Below, in pieces: positions 37,619 to 46,787 of a stretch of 51,869 nucleotides of DNA. Within the stretch, counting starts at the first letter, position 1, and each line of letters opens with the position of its first letter. The DNA comes from Pseudomonadales bacterium (GTDB taxonomy: Bacteria > Pseudomonadota > Gammaproteobacteria > Pseudomonadales > Azotimanducaceae), in the NCBI GenBank assembly GCA_028281005.1, contig JANQKS010000004.1, forward strand, positions 1-51,869, in the 5' to 3' direction. The position numbers and the translations under genes were made by a program. The notes below the pieces were generated by a model. That model had not been told where the DNA came from. It saw only the letters and a program-made list of their open reading frames with translations, and searched no databases.

Positions 37619-39031
37619 ATGTCCATTGTCGAAGCTGAATTCCTGCAACGCGAAAATCCTCGCACGGGGACGTTTAAAGCACCACCATTCCTGCCTCGCA
37701 TCGGCCATAAAAGTCTGGGGCTTGAGCGCCTCGGTGGCGAGCGCTACCTGTCACGTCAATTTATGCAAGCCGAATGGGAACATATCTGGACCAAAACCTG
37801 GCAACTGGTGGCACGGATTGACGACTTCGACGAACCCGGCGCCTTCCACGTTCATGAGCTAGGCAAAGAGTCTTTCATTTTCGTTAAAGGGGAAGACAAC
37901 GAAATACGCGGGTTTTACAACGTCTGCCAGCATCGGGGCAATCGCTTATGTAGTGTTGAAAGCGGGATTCTGGACCAATTTACCTGCCCGTTTCACGGCT
38001 GGCAGTGGCATACCGACGGGTCGCTGAAGCATGTCGCAGCCCCAGAGTTCTTTCGACAATTTGATGAAGGGGTACCAGCCGCAGAACTGGCCCTCCCGCC
38101 GGTCAAAGTAGACATCTGGGGCGGTTGGCTGTTTTTTAACATGGATCTAAACGCGTGCCCGCTGCGTGAATACCTGGGGGAAATCGGAACCCATCTAGAA
38201 ACGTACGAATTTGAACAGTGGCAGCTGATCGATTACCAAACCTTCGAATGGGACGGTAATTGGAAACACGCCGTGGATGCATTCAACGAAAGTTATCACT
38301 TCGCCGCCTTACACCCGGACATGGTTCAGTTTGGTGAAGGTCACGATATACCCATCGAGCTGTGGGGCATTCATTCTCGTATGCTAAATTGGAATCGCAC
38401 CGTGTCTGAAGTGGTAGAAGATCGCGAGACGCTGACCGAGCTACGCCAACACATGATGGGCACCAGGCTGCAACAAGACGGGGCACAGCACGATTGTGCA
38501 GCCAAGGATGTACATCTGGCCGAAATCAAACGGCGCAGAGCCATGGAAGATGACACCTACCTGCCGTTTGCGCAGATGAACGACGAACAACTGGTGCACC
38601 AGTATCACTATACGTTTTTCCCCAACACCACGTTCACACAGACACCAGAGGGTGGGGCAGTCTTCCGTTACCGTCCGCATGCCAGCGATCCGGGCAAGTG
38701 CTACTACGATTTCTTTATCGTCGCCCGCCTAGCGCCGGATGCAAGCCCCCCGAAACGCCCGCTGCACAGAGTGCACCGGCATCTTCCTGGCGACAACTAT
38801 AGCGAGGTGTTTGAGGGGACCTTCGAACCCGTATTTGCAAATGTTTTGGCTCAGGACGGCTCCAACATGCCTACCATGCAAGCAGGTGTGGCGTCCGATT
38901 CATTTAAAGGCATGATCCTCAGCGAGCAGGAGGTTCGCCTGCGGCACTTCCACAAAACCGTGGATGACTTCATCGCGGGGCGAACCGATACGCACAATCT
39001 GCCGTCCTGGGACCATTACATGGACGAGTGA
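37619..39031 (+). CDS. Rieske-type aromatic-ring-hydroxylating oxygenase, alpha subunit
   Basis: A 470-residue oxygenase large subunit. The Rieske cluster ligands are C103 and H105 (CQHRGNRL) and C123 and H126 (CPFHGWQW). The mononuclear iron site is D220 bridging with H227 and H232 (AVDAFNESYHFAALHPD), and the distal Asp is likely that in VLAQDGSNMP. It inserts oxygen into an aromatic or other hydrophobic substrate and needs an external reductase and possibly ferredoxin, none of which are nearby. The start ATG 37619 has an AGGAGG site 8 bp upstream. Substrate is unknown; it resembles the large-alpha type without obvious beta subunit. Confidence 0.92.
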   Translation: MSIVEAEFLQRENPRTGTFKAPPFLPRIGHKSLGLERLGGERYLSRQFMQAEWEHIWTKTWQLVARIDDFDEPGAFHVHELGKESFIFVKGEDNEIRGFYNVCQHRGNRLCSVESGILDQFTCPFHGWQWHTDGSLKHVAAPEFFRQFDEGVPAAELALPPVKVDIWGGWLFFNMDLNACPLREYLGEIGTHLETYEFEQWQLIDYQTFEWDGNWKHAVDAFNESYHFAALHPDMVQFGEGHDIPIELWGIHSRMLNWNRTVSEVVEDRETLTELRQHMMGTRLQQDGAQHDCAAKDVHLAEIKRRRAMEDDTYLPFAQMNDEQLVHQYHYTFFPNTTFTQTPEGGAVFRYRPHASDPGKCYYDFFIVARLAPDASPPKRPLHRVHRHLPGDNYSEVFEGTFEPVFANVLAQDGSNMPTMQAGVASDSFKGMILSEQEVRLRHFHKTVDDFIAGRTDTHNLPSWDHYMDE

Positions 39032-39051
39032 AGCGCCATCCGCTGCCTGAC

Positions 39052-41712
39052 CTAATCCCCCAGGCGGTAACTCACGGAGACGCCATAAGTGCGCGGCATG
39101 CCCGCGTAGCGCAACAGGACGTCATTTACATGGGCCACCTGATTCCAATAATACTTATCTGTTATGTTCCTGCCCCAAGCCCAAACACGCCAGTTGTTGG
39201 TCTCGAAACCCGCGCGTAAGTCGACCAGTAGCCTCTCATTGATGATGAGATCAGTGTCCCCCTGGAAATTTGGCACCAGATCCGGGCAGCCCCCGGTGCA
39301 GGTGGTGATGGACTTCTCACGGGTACAGGGCTGAGTGGGGTCCTTACACTCGTCGACAAAAAAGCCGGTGGTTTCATCCTGATAGTTGGCGCTTAGGCCT
39401 ACAAAGGCGATAACGCCGTCTCCAAACGTCCACTCGTATTGTACGTCAATGTTCCCTTGCCACTCCGGCGCATTGGGGAACTTCTGACCCGAGAAGTCTT
39501 TCGGATTGGCGTTGTTGACTGGATTGAAGAAGGGATCAAAGCTCTCGAAATCGCCTTTGACTTCGCTGCGCGCGTAACTCAAAGAGGGCGCGATACGTAA
39601 CCCGTCGATGGGGTACCACTCCAGAGAGATTTCACCACCCCACACTTCGGATTCAGGTACGTTCACCAATGCGGGAAGGGAACCAAAGATAATGTCCGGC
39701 ACGGCTGCCAGAATCTGCTTATCCGTGTAGTCATAATAAAAAGCCGCGGCGTTTAGTTGTATGCGGCCGTCATGCAGCGCCAACTTTGTGCCTATCTCGT
39801 ACGCCAACAGATCTTCTTGCTTAACCGGTATCAACTGCAACGACGCTGCCGCGGCGACCGTTGGAAAGCTGCCGGACTTATAACCCTGGCTGATATTGAA
39901 GTAGTAAAGCGACTCCGGCGTGGCTTCCCAGTTGAGGCCAATGCGCCAAGAAACGTTGTCTTCGTTAAGTTCATCGGTAAAGCCACTTGGAACAGGGTGG
40001 AATAGCGGCGCAGGACCAGTACTCCCGCAGCCACCGGGGCCAGCGTTCACCGTATTTGGGTTGCCGGAAAAATCCCCCTGCAGAATCGCCTGGATGCCTT
40101 CGGAGATATCCGCCCAGGTGCCGTCACCTGCATCTCCACCACAGCCACGGTAATCGCGCTCTTGGTCTGTATAACGCGCTCCCAGCTGTAAGATAAGATC
40201 CTCCCGAATGGGATAGTCGAAACTTGCAAACACTGCCCAAGTCTCAGAGTTTTGACGGTTGTTTGGATTGGTCGGCCCTAACGGATTACCCAAGGTAGGA
40301 ATCGCCGAAGACATACCGTAAGTCTGAACAAAACTGTCCCACGTACGGGTATCTTCATAATTCAAACCTGCTACCCAGCTACCCGTGCCGCGGAAGGTAC
40401 CGGCAACACGAATCTCCTGAAAGAAAACGTCTAGGAAACCGTCCTGAGAGGATTCGTAATCTTGATAAAAGGTACCGTCGCTTTCCAACTGCTGGTCACG
40501 GTCAAATTCACCATAGGCTGTGAGGCTGGTGATGGTGATGTCGTCCGTCACATCCCAGTCCATGCGCAGGGAGTAGTTGATGTAATCGTTGTCTTTTTCG
40601 GCGTCTTCGCAGAAATCGTAGAGCCGGTTATTAAGGTTCAGCGGATTCCCGTCAACGTCGGTTTGATCAACCACAAGACCACCCGGCGCAAAAAATGCAC
40701 CTTCCGCAAACACCAGGTCCGGGTCACCTCCCGTGACATTGACACATGGTCCCCAGTCCGCATCGCGGGCGTCGTCTCCTGCGCGAGGGTAGTTTGCGAT
40801 CAGTGGATTCAAGTCACCGTCCGGATTAAGAGACGCAATACCATACAACTGCGGCATCTGGCTTTGGCTTTCGTCGATAAATCCACTGACGCTGAATAAC
40901 GCAGAAAACCTGTCAGATGGATCCCACTGCAATGAAGCTCGGTAACTCATGAAGTCCTTTTCGCCCCATTCATCATCAGTGCGCCGATAGTCACGACCGG
41001 CAGCCGCCCAAAATGGGTCTGGGGCAGGGTTGTTGACCACAGCTTCCTGCCATGCGTCCGAAGTAATCGACCGTGCGGCAAGCCGATAGCTCAACTGTTC
41101 ACTGATGGGCCCACTCACAAAACCGGTAATGTCGGCCTCGTTAAAGCGCCCGTAGCTGAAATCGATACCTGCTTCAAACTCCTCAGTTGGCTTGTTGGCA
41201 ATGTAGTTGACCGCACCGCCGGTTGAGTTTTGGCCAAACAGAGTCCCTTGGGGACCCTTTAACACTTCCACCCGTTGCAGATCGAGAATGACACCTTGGG
41301 TAAGGGCCGAGAAAGGCAGCGGCATCTGATCTAAATAAACGCTAACAGTTGGGCCAGAGGCCAACGCGGTGTCTTGGAAACCGACACCGCGAATTGTGTA
41401 GATCGAGGTGCCATAGTAGGTCACGTTGGAATTGAAGCCGCTGACCACCTTAAATAGGTCGGCAGTATCGGTAATCCCTAGCTCGTTGAGCTTCTCACCG
41501 GTCGCCGCCTGGATAGACATCCCGACATCATTGATGCTTTCTTCGCGTTTTTGCGCGGTCACAATGACCTCTTCGATGACTGAACTACGGGCCTGTGACT
41601 CTGCCAACGTCGGGTTTGAGACAGCGCTAAGCGCAGCGATGAGAAAAAAAGAAATACCTAAATGAGGTACATATACGCCAATACGCCCTGCGGCGTTAAA
41701 CAACCAATTCAT
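39052..41712 (-). CDS. TonB-dependent outer-membrane receptor
   Basis: An 886-residue receptor with a signal peptide, a plug domain beginning VIEEVIVTAQKREESINDVGMSI, with the plug signature TIRGVGFQDTALASGPTVSVYLD and GPQGTLFGQNSTGGAVNYIANKP, then a 22-strand barrel. The absence of iron-siderophore context and the adjacent oxygenase suggest import of an organic substrate, as seen for many Sphingomonas-type TonB receptors; that is an inference. It has a strong AGGAG site. It converges with the Rieske gene, 20 bp apart. Confidence 0.95.
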   Translation of the reverse strand: MNWLFNAAGRIGVYVPHLGISFFLIAALSAVSNPTLAESQARSSVIEEVIVTAQKREESINDVGMSIQAATGEKLNELGITDTADLFKVVSGFNSNVTYYGTSIYTIRGVGFQDTALASGPTVSVYLDQMPLPFSALTQGVILDLQRVEVLKGPQGTLFGQNSTGGAVNYIANKPTEEFEAGIDFSYGRFNEADITGFVSGPISEQLSYRLAARSITSDAWQEAVVNNPAPDPFWAAAGRDYRRTDDEWGEKDFMSYRASLQWDPSDRFSALFSVSGFIDESQSQMPQLYGIASLNPDGDLNPLIANYPRAGDDARDADWGPCVNVTGGDPDLVFAEGAFFAPGGLVVDQTDVDGNPLNLNNRLYDFCEDAEKDNDYINYSLRMDWDVTDDITITSLTAYGEFDRDQQLESDGTFYQDYESSQDGFLDVFFQEIRVAGTFRGTGSWVAGLNYEDTRTWDSFVQTYGMSSAIPTLGNPLGPTNPNNRQNSETWAVFASFDYPIREDLILQLGARYTDQERDYRGCGGDAGDGTWADISEGIQAILQGDFSGNPNTVNAGPGGCGSTGPAPLFHPVPSGFTDELNEDNVSWRIGLNWEATPESLYYFNISQGYKSGSFPTVAAAASLQLIPVKQEDLLAYEIGTKLALHDGRIQLNAAAFYYDYTDKQILAAVPDIIFGSLPALVNVPESEVWGGEISLEWYPIDGLRIAPSLSYARSEVKGDFESFDPFFNPVNNANPKDFSGQKFPNAPEWQGNIDVQYEWTFGDGVIAFVGLSANYQDETTGFFVDECKDPTQPCTREKSITTCTGGCPDLVPNFQGDTDLIINERLLVDLRAGFETNNWRVWAWGRNITDKYYWNQVAHVNDVLLRYAGMPRTYGVSVSYRLGD

Positions 41713-41893
41713 ACCACTCCTCCCCTAGTGTCAATTCATCCTTACGTAAATGAAGTCTGTTTGCAATGCACAGAAGGGAATAAGCTTAACGTGACCCGTT
41801 AGCTAACAGCGTCGTTGTGGGACAACACGACTCGGAGGCACGCAATTCTCAGCAGTAGATCGGAGTACCTACGCAGGTTTATGCAGCGCCGGG

Positions 41894-43378
41894 TTAGGCA
41901 AAACGCCGCACCATATCCAGCATCTCATCTCGCGACGGCCCGCGCACAATACGTGCGCCGGCGTTACGTGAGCGGCCACGCAGCATGTAGAACAACACGA
42001 TACGTTTGGTTTTGGCCTCTTCCAGAAAGGCGCCCGGCTTCTCCAAAAGATTAACGGTACGCATCAGGCCGCGGTTAACGTGCATGTTGTAACGCGCAGC
42101 GGCGGCCAGGGCATCACCGAAGGCTAAGCCGAAGCGTTTCTTCCAGGAATCAGATTCTTCCAGCAGGTGGCCGTCAGCCACCGCTAACGAACGTTTAATG
42201 CCGTTCTTGTCTTCGGTCAAACTGGTTTGAAAAATTGGCCGCAGGCGCTCTTCGGTTTGCGCATCGTAAGCCAAGGCGCGCGCGCGCGGGTCGCTGGTCT
42301 GGGTGAGCGTCTCCCCCAAGATGTGGGCGTGCAGAATACTTGTGCTGCAGCCGCGGCCATACAGCGGGTTGGTGCGCAAGGCAGCGTCCCCCACGGCGAA
42401 AAAGTTATGTACAAGCGGTTCACCCTCTTCCACATAGTGGCGCCATACGGCTCGAATGTCGCCGATGCCAAACGACGGGGTGGTTGGTTCAACATTGCCT
42501 TCCTGCAGCCACGGCGCCAATCCGGGAATGCTGCGACAGATGGCGTCAAACTTATCACCGTCTTTAATCGCTTCGCGCAGTTCTTCTTCAACTTTGTGTA
42601 GACACACAATCAGCGCGAAGTGCCCGTTATCACCAGGGAACACGCCAAACTTGATGTAGCCCAGGTCGCCCGCCGAGCGGTCTTTACCGGTCCGCGGCGG
42701 TTCCTCCACCCCAGGCTTAAGCTTGTAATGGCGGGTGTAGTAGACAATTTCCGCATCATCGTTCTCTTCACGCACATTAACGCCCAGCGCTTGGAACCAG
42801 CGCGGAAAGCGGGTGGTGCGGCCGCTGGCATCCACCACCACGTCGGCGGGGATCTCTTCACCCATCACCTCGGTGCAATCACGGCGTACTTTTAACCCTC
42901 TAACATTCAGATGCCCACCTTCGCCCTCGGCCACAACCCCGTCTATGGTGATGTGGTTGACGATGCGGATGTTGTTAAACCGCTCCACATAACGCCGCAA
43001 AGTCGTCTCAATTGTGGCGCGCCGGCACAACATCACCCACAGCTTGTCATCGCCGGGTTCCGGTTTGTACTTCGGCAGCAGTTCCGGCGACAACATGTCT
43101 TTGAAATCTACCCGTCGAGCGCCGGCGGCGTAAAAATCTTCCAACAGATCCGGATAGTTGTCCTGCAGCAAGTTACACATCAGGCCCAAAAACGCATGGG
43201 GATGGCGAAATTGGGTGGCACCCCGGCGCGGCCATTCAAAAAACGCTTTGTCGGCATCCCCTTGGGGCGGCGGATCGTCCCGCTCGATTACGGTCACATC
43301 CAAACCTTGTTTGGCTAGGGCCATGGCGGTGCACATGCCAGCGATACCACTGCCGACCACAACGATGCGTTCGCTCAT
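41894..43378 (-). CDS. FAD-dependent monooxygenase/oxidoreductase
   Basis: A 494-residue flavoprotein with the dinucleotide-binding GxGxxG in IVVVGSGIAGMCTAMALAK, a GD motif in FFAVGDAALRTNPLYGRGCSTS and an ASGRTTRFPRWF segment. This architecture matches single-component aromatic hydroxylases and geranylgeranyl-reductase-like enzymes. Substrate is unknown. Its GTG/ATG start overlaps the hydrolase stop by 4 bp, so it is cotranslated in the minus-strand operon. The 181 bp after it leads to the TonB receptor. Confidence 0.88.
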   Translation of the reverse strand: MSERIVVVGSGIAGMCTAMALAKQGLDVTVIERDDPPPQGDADKAFFEWPRRGATQFRHPHAFLGLMCNLLQDNYPDLLEDFYAAGARRVDFKDMLSPELLPKYKPEPGDDKLWVMLCRRATIETTLRRYVERFNNIRIVNHITIDGVVAEGEGGHLNVRGLKVRRDCTEVMGEEIPADVVVDASGRTTRFPRWFQALGVNVREENDDAEIVYYTRHYKLKPGVEEPPRTGKDRSAGDLGYIKFGVFPGDNGHFALIVCLHKVEEELREAIKDGDKFDAICRSIPGLAPWLQEGNVEPTTPSFGIGDIRAVWRHYVEEGEPLVHNFFAVGDAALRTNPLYGRGCSTSILHAHILGETLTQTSDPRARALAYDAQTEERLRPIFQTSLTEDKNGIKRSLAVADGHLLEESDSWKKRFGLAFGDALAAAARYNMHVNRGLMRTVNLLEKPGAFLEEAKTKRIVLFYMLRGRSRNAGARIVRGPSRDEMLDMVRRFA

Positions 43379-44343
43379 GCACTGACCTCGCGCAAAAACT
43401 CCAGCATCGCCGTATTTATCTCATCTGGGGCTTCCTGCTGAGTCCAGTGACCTATCCCGGATATGAGGCGATTAAGGCGGAGATCTTTGACGTAAGTGGG
43501 CATGTCTTGCAGCGCCTGCGCCGCCATCATAATGACGCCATCCTGCTCACCCGCCACAAACATGGCTGGCTGATGGATCTCGGTGGGCGCATCCGCGGTG
43601 AGTTCCCAAGTTAAGTCGTGATTACGGTAGTAGTTTAGCGGACCCCGCATCCCGGAGCGGGTAAATTCCGCCGTGTAGAAATCCAAGTCCGCCTCGGTTA
43701 ACCACGCCGGCAACGTGTCGGGGTTAGGTAAGCCGCTGAGTAAATCATCGTCCGGCCCTTTTTGCGGCAGGGCGCTTAGATCCGTCCCGCCTGCGCCCAT
43801 CATCAAAAATTTCTTCAGCGCAGTGCGAATATCAGCTTCAAACTCCGCTTCCGCGACACCCGGCTCAAAGAAATAAAGCTGATAGAAAAATTGACCTTTG
43901 AACATCTCGCGCATGGCGGGCATGGGTTGCACCGGCGAACGCGGTGAAAACGGAACCGATAGAGCCCCCACCGCAGAGATTTGCTCAGGGTAATTCAAGG
44001 CACAGCCCCATGCTGTGGGCGCTCCCCAATCATGCCCAAATACCACGGCGGTTTCATAACCCAAGGCGGGAATCAAACCGATGATGTCGCGCGTCACTTC
44101 GACCTGATTATATGCGCTGATGTCGTTTGGCTTGTCACTATTGCCATAGCCGCGCATATCCGGCGCTACCGCGTGGTAACCCGCCGCGGCCAACGGTGCA
44201 AACTGATGGCGCCAGGAATACCAAGATTCCGGAAAGCCGTGCAGCATCAGCACCAGCGGGCCATCCGCCGGGCCTTGTTCGGCAATGTTCAGCTCAATGC
44301 CGTTGGTGGCGACCCGGCGTTGGGTAATCTCCGACTCACTCAT
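43375..44343 (-). CDS. Alpha/beta hydrolase, epoxide-hydrolase-like
   Basis: A 322-residue alpha/beta hydrolase. HGFPESWYSWRHQ is the oxyanion HGxP motif, the nucleophile is Asp in VFGHDWGAPTAW, and the His is in SGIGHWTQQEAPDEI. The Asp nucleophile, instead of Ser, and a cap domain place it with epoxide hydrolases and haloalkane dehalogenases; HGFPESW favours the epoxide class. It overlaps both neighbours by 4 bp (ATGA type), giving strong coupling. It may open an epoxide formed by an oxygenase step in this cluster, an inference. Confidence 0.9.
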   Translation of the reverse strand: MSESEITQRRVATNGIELNIAEQGPADGPLVLMLHGFPESWYSWRHQFAPLAAAGYHAVAPDMRGYGNSDKPNDISAYNQVEVTRDIIGLIPALGYETAVVFGHDWGAPTAWGCALNYPEQISAVGALSVPFSPRSPVQPMPAMREMFKGQFFYQLYFFEPGVAEAEFEADIRTALKKFLMMGAGGTDLSALPQKGPDDDLLSGLPNPDTLPAWLTEADLDFYTAEFTRSGMRGPLNYYRNHDLTWELTADAPTEIHQPAMFVAGEQDGVIMMAAQALQDMPTYVKDLRLNRLISGIGHWTQQEAPDEINTAMLEFLREVSA

Positions 44344-46013
44344 GTACGGCTACCCGGCAAGACTTGTCCCCGCGCGCTGTCGGTATAGCCATCCTGTTGG
44401 GACCAAGCCACCGCGCCGCCGACAATGACCGTGTTTACCCCAATGGAGTCCCGCACATAGCGGCTGCCGTCGCCGGGTACGTCCTGGGTGTAATACTCCG
44501 GTCCGCGGTCGATGGTATTCGGGTCAAATACCGAAATGTCCGCAACAAAGCCGGGCTGCAACTGGCCGCGGTCTTCAATCCCCCAGATGGCCGCAGTATC
44601 CGCGGTAATCTTCTTCACGGCGGCTTCCAGCCCCAACGATTGTGTATCGCGGACAAAGTGTCCCAATAAGTAGCCGGTGTCGCCATAGGTGGAAAACGAC
44701 AATATGTGAGCCCCTCCGTCACTGGCGCCAACGTGTACCCGTGGATGGTCAAGCAATGCACTCACCGCCGGGTCGTCGTTATGGCCCATATCCGCCGCCA
44801 GGAAGTGTGCGTCCAAGTCTTCTTCCAAAGACAGCTCAATCATGGCTTCCACCGGCGTGGTTTGGCGCAATTCCGCGATTTCACCCAAGGTTTTGCCAAC
44901 CAGGGATTGATTGGCGTCCGAGTTCACTTGGCGCAGCACCAGTTGCGGCCACAATGCCTCCATGGAAGCCGCTTCTGCGACGAGGGCAGGGCGACGCGCG
45001 GTGTCTGCAAAGGCCGCCATAATGTCATCGTGGGTACCAAAGCGCATGATCTGGTACCAAGACGGTAAGCGGATAAACAACAAGCTCGGCACCGCAAAAC
45101 TGAAGCTAATGTCGATGGGCCGAGTCTGCACCTGGGGCCATACCCGTGCACCCCGGGCAAATTGCTCGTCTACCCGCGCCATGACGCGCTGCACCGCATC
45201 CGAATTGTCTGCATTGACAAACAGCGGTGAAAACGTGGTGGGGATGCCATATTCCAATGACAGCTCAGCCAATTGGTCTACCCGGGCAATATTCAGATCA
45301 ACATCGTAGAATTCCGGCACAATCTGTAGGATGCGGCCGTATTCGCTGAGTACGCTACACAGCGCGCGTAGCTCCCGCATGTCGGCGTAGCGGCTCGGCA
45401 CTGGTTGCAGCGTTTCATCCATATCCACAAAGCTGGTCGACAGACCAATTGCACCGGCGTCCAAACACTGCCGCAGCAGCGTCTGCATCTGCTCAAGCTC
45501 CAAATCTGTCGCTGTGCGCTGCATGGATTCGTCTTCCATCACCCACAGACGCAACAGGCTGTGGCCCACCAATGGTGCTACGTTGATGGCAAGCCCCTGC
45601 TTGATTCGCTCAACGTACTCATCGAAGGTCTCCCAATTCCATTCGACCCCTTCGGCAAAAGCTTTGTAGGGCATCTCTTCGATCTGGTTAAACATGCCCA
45701 CCAACTTCATGCGGTGTTTTTCTTTGAGCGGCGCCAAAGACAGCGAACAGTTGCCGGGCACAATGGTGGTAATGCCGTGGGCCAACGCCGGCTTGGCCGC
45801 GCCATCCCACAACAACTGGGCATCAAAATGGGTGTGTGGGTCGATGAATCCCGGGGCAACCGCCTTGCCTTGGGCATCGATGAGTTGCGCAGCACTCTCT
45901 TGGATGCGGCCAATTTTGGCGATAAGTCCGGCTTGTACGGCCACGTCTGCTTGGTAAGCCGGTAAACCGGTGCCGTCGATGACCATGCCGTTTTTGATCA
46001 CTAGATCGTACAT
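44340..46013 (-). CDS. Amidohydrolase, N-acyl-D-amino-acid deacylase family
   Basis: A 557-residue metal-dependent hydrolase. The N terminus MYDLVIKNGMVIDGTGLPAYQADV and VAPGFIDPHTHFDAQLLWDG (His-X-His metal ligands) define the amidohydrolase superfamily, and GASDGGAHILSF carries the catalytic Asp. The insertion pattern and C terminus match D-aminoacylase-type members. The true substrate is uncertain because this family is functionally broad. It has a GGGAG site and a 7-bp repeat array directly upstream. Confidence 0.88.
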   Translation of the reverse strand: MYDLVIKNGMVIDGTGLPAYQADVAVQAGLIAKIGRIQESAAQLIDAQGKAVAPGFIDPHTHFDAQLLWDGAAKPALAHGITTIVPGNCSLSLAPLKEKHRMKLVGMFNQIEEMPYKAFAEGVEWNWETFDEYVERIKQGLAINVAPLVGHSLLRLWVMEDESMQRTATDLELEQMQTLLRQCLDAGAIGLSTSFVDMDETLQPVPSRYADMRELRALCSVLSEYGRILQIVPEFYDVDLNIARVDQLAELSLEYGIPTTFSPLFVNADNSDAVQRVMARVDEQFARGARVWPQVQTRPIDISFSFAVPSLLFIRLPSWYQIMRFGTHDDIMAAFADTARRPALVAEAASMEALWPQLVLRQVNSDANQSLVGKTLGEIAELRQTTPVEAMIELSLEEDLDAHFLAADMGHNDDPAVSALLDHPRVHVGASDGGAHILSFSTYGDTGYLLGHFVRDTQSLGLEAAVKKITADTAAIWGIEDRGQLQPGFVADISVFDPNTIDRGPEYYTQDVPGDGSRYVRDSIGVNTVIVGGAVAWSQQDGYTDSARGQVLPGSRT

Positions 46014-46023
46014 AGTTGCTCCC

Positions 46024-46050
46024 TTCTAATTTCTAATTTCTAATTTCTAC
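46024..46050. repeat. 7-bp tandem repeat (TTCTAAT) before the amidohydrolase gene
   Basis: TTCTAAT is repeated three times (46024, 46031, 46038) with a fourth partial unit (TTCTAC). On the transcribed strand it is an ATTAGAA run ending right at the GGGAG ribosome-binding site. Slippage could change the leader length and, with it, expression of the three downstream genes. Confidence 0.8.
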
Positions 46051-46098
46051 TTGCTGATGTCTGCTTGTTCGCTTGTGTTCATTTTTACTGTGCCGGGT

Positions 46099-46356
46099 TT
46101 ACTGTGCCTGGGTTGACCCGCGCGGTTGAAAACGGTTCCAAGACACTGCCATGGCTTCGCGCACTTTGCTCCAGCTCTGGCCAGTGAGTTGCGCCGGCGT
46201 CGCCGCATCGCAAAACTTCAGCAAAGCATCCGTCGCCAAATGGTCAAGCGCCACCTCAGAAGTGCCCCCGTTGCTGTGTTTGAGCATCACCACGAGTTCG
46301 GCAACACCTTCGTGGGCCGCAGCAACCCGCACACCGTCAATCACCGCTTCTTGCAT
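46099..46356 (-). CDS. Small hypothetical protein
   Basis: An 85-residue protein I do not recognise. It has no cysteines besides one, no signal peptide and no membrane helix, and appears as a soluble alpha/beta protein (VAELVVMLKHSNGGTSEVALDHLATDALLKF). A Trp-containing tail follows (SWSKVREAMAVSW). It starts 4 bp after the LysM-like gene and precedes the amidohydrolase, so it is part of the same operon. The pattern suggests an accessory protein specific to this pathway. Confidence 0.6.
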   Translation of the reverse strand: MQEAVIDGVRVAAAHEGVAELVVMLKHSNGGTSEVALDHLATDALLKFCDAATPAQLTGQSWSKVREAMAVSWNRFQPRGSTQAQ

Positions 46357-46360
46357 CCGT

Positions 46361-46597
46361 TTAACCGGCCAGCGGCGGTTCTAAGAAAATCACATCGCTG
46401 GGTAGAATCGGATTACCTTCCCGCGGTGAGCCGGTCGCTGCGGCCGGACGCATAAAAACATGCATATTCCAGCTTTGTAATTGACTGGCCATGGTGGCTG
46501 GATCTTCCTGGGGAAACTCCCGCGCGGCGATGCTATCCCAGGTGTCACCGTCCACCGGAAACGTGGATCGCCGCACCACACTTTGCTTATCGCTCAC
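46361..46597 (-). CDS. Small LysM-like protein
   Basis: A 78-residue protein containing a possible single LysM-like fold: GDTWDSIAAREF, then a helix and ILPSDVIFLEPP with the LysM end motif. No signal peptide is present, so it would be cytoplasmic unless exported by another route. This is unusual for a peptidoglycan-binding LysM and hints at another ligand. The GTG start at 46597 has a strong GGAGG site 6 bp upstream. It is the first gene of the minus-strand catabolic operon. Confidence 0.6.
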   Translation of the reverse strand: MSDKQSVVRRSTFPVDGDTWDSIAAREFPQEDPATMASQLQSWNMHVFMRPAAATGSPREGNPILPSDVIFLEPPLAG

Positions 46598-46644
46598 CCG
46601 ATACCTCCAGAAGTTGTTGGGTTATACCCATTCGCTATTTAGTA

Positions 46645-46676
46645 CGTGTTTTAATGTCTAATTAAAGCGTGTTTTA
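46645..46676. promoter_or_regulatory. Direct repeat, candidate regulator site between divergent operons
   Basis: CGTGTTTTA occurs at 46645-46653 and 46668-46676, a 23-bp period, about two helical turns. It lies in the AT-rich centre of the 190-bp spacer between the LysM-like operon (minus) and the first GST gene (plus). This geometry suits a dimeric regulator acting on both operons. No regulator gene is near. Confidence 0.4.
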
Positions 46677-46787
46677 GATTTCGGATCTAGAGTGCCCAGG
46701 GATGACCCGCATGGAGACGGGCGCGCTGCCTCGAGTCTGAGCTAAATAACAGATGTTGAGCGTTGCAAGGCATTACAGGAGAGCAAG

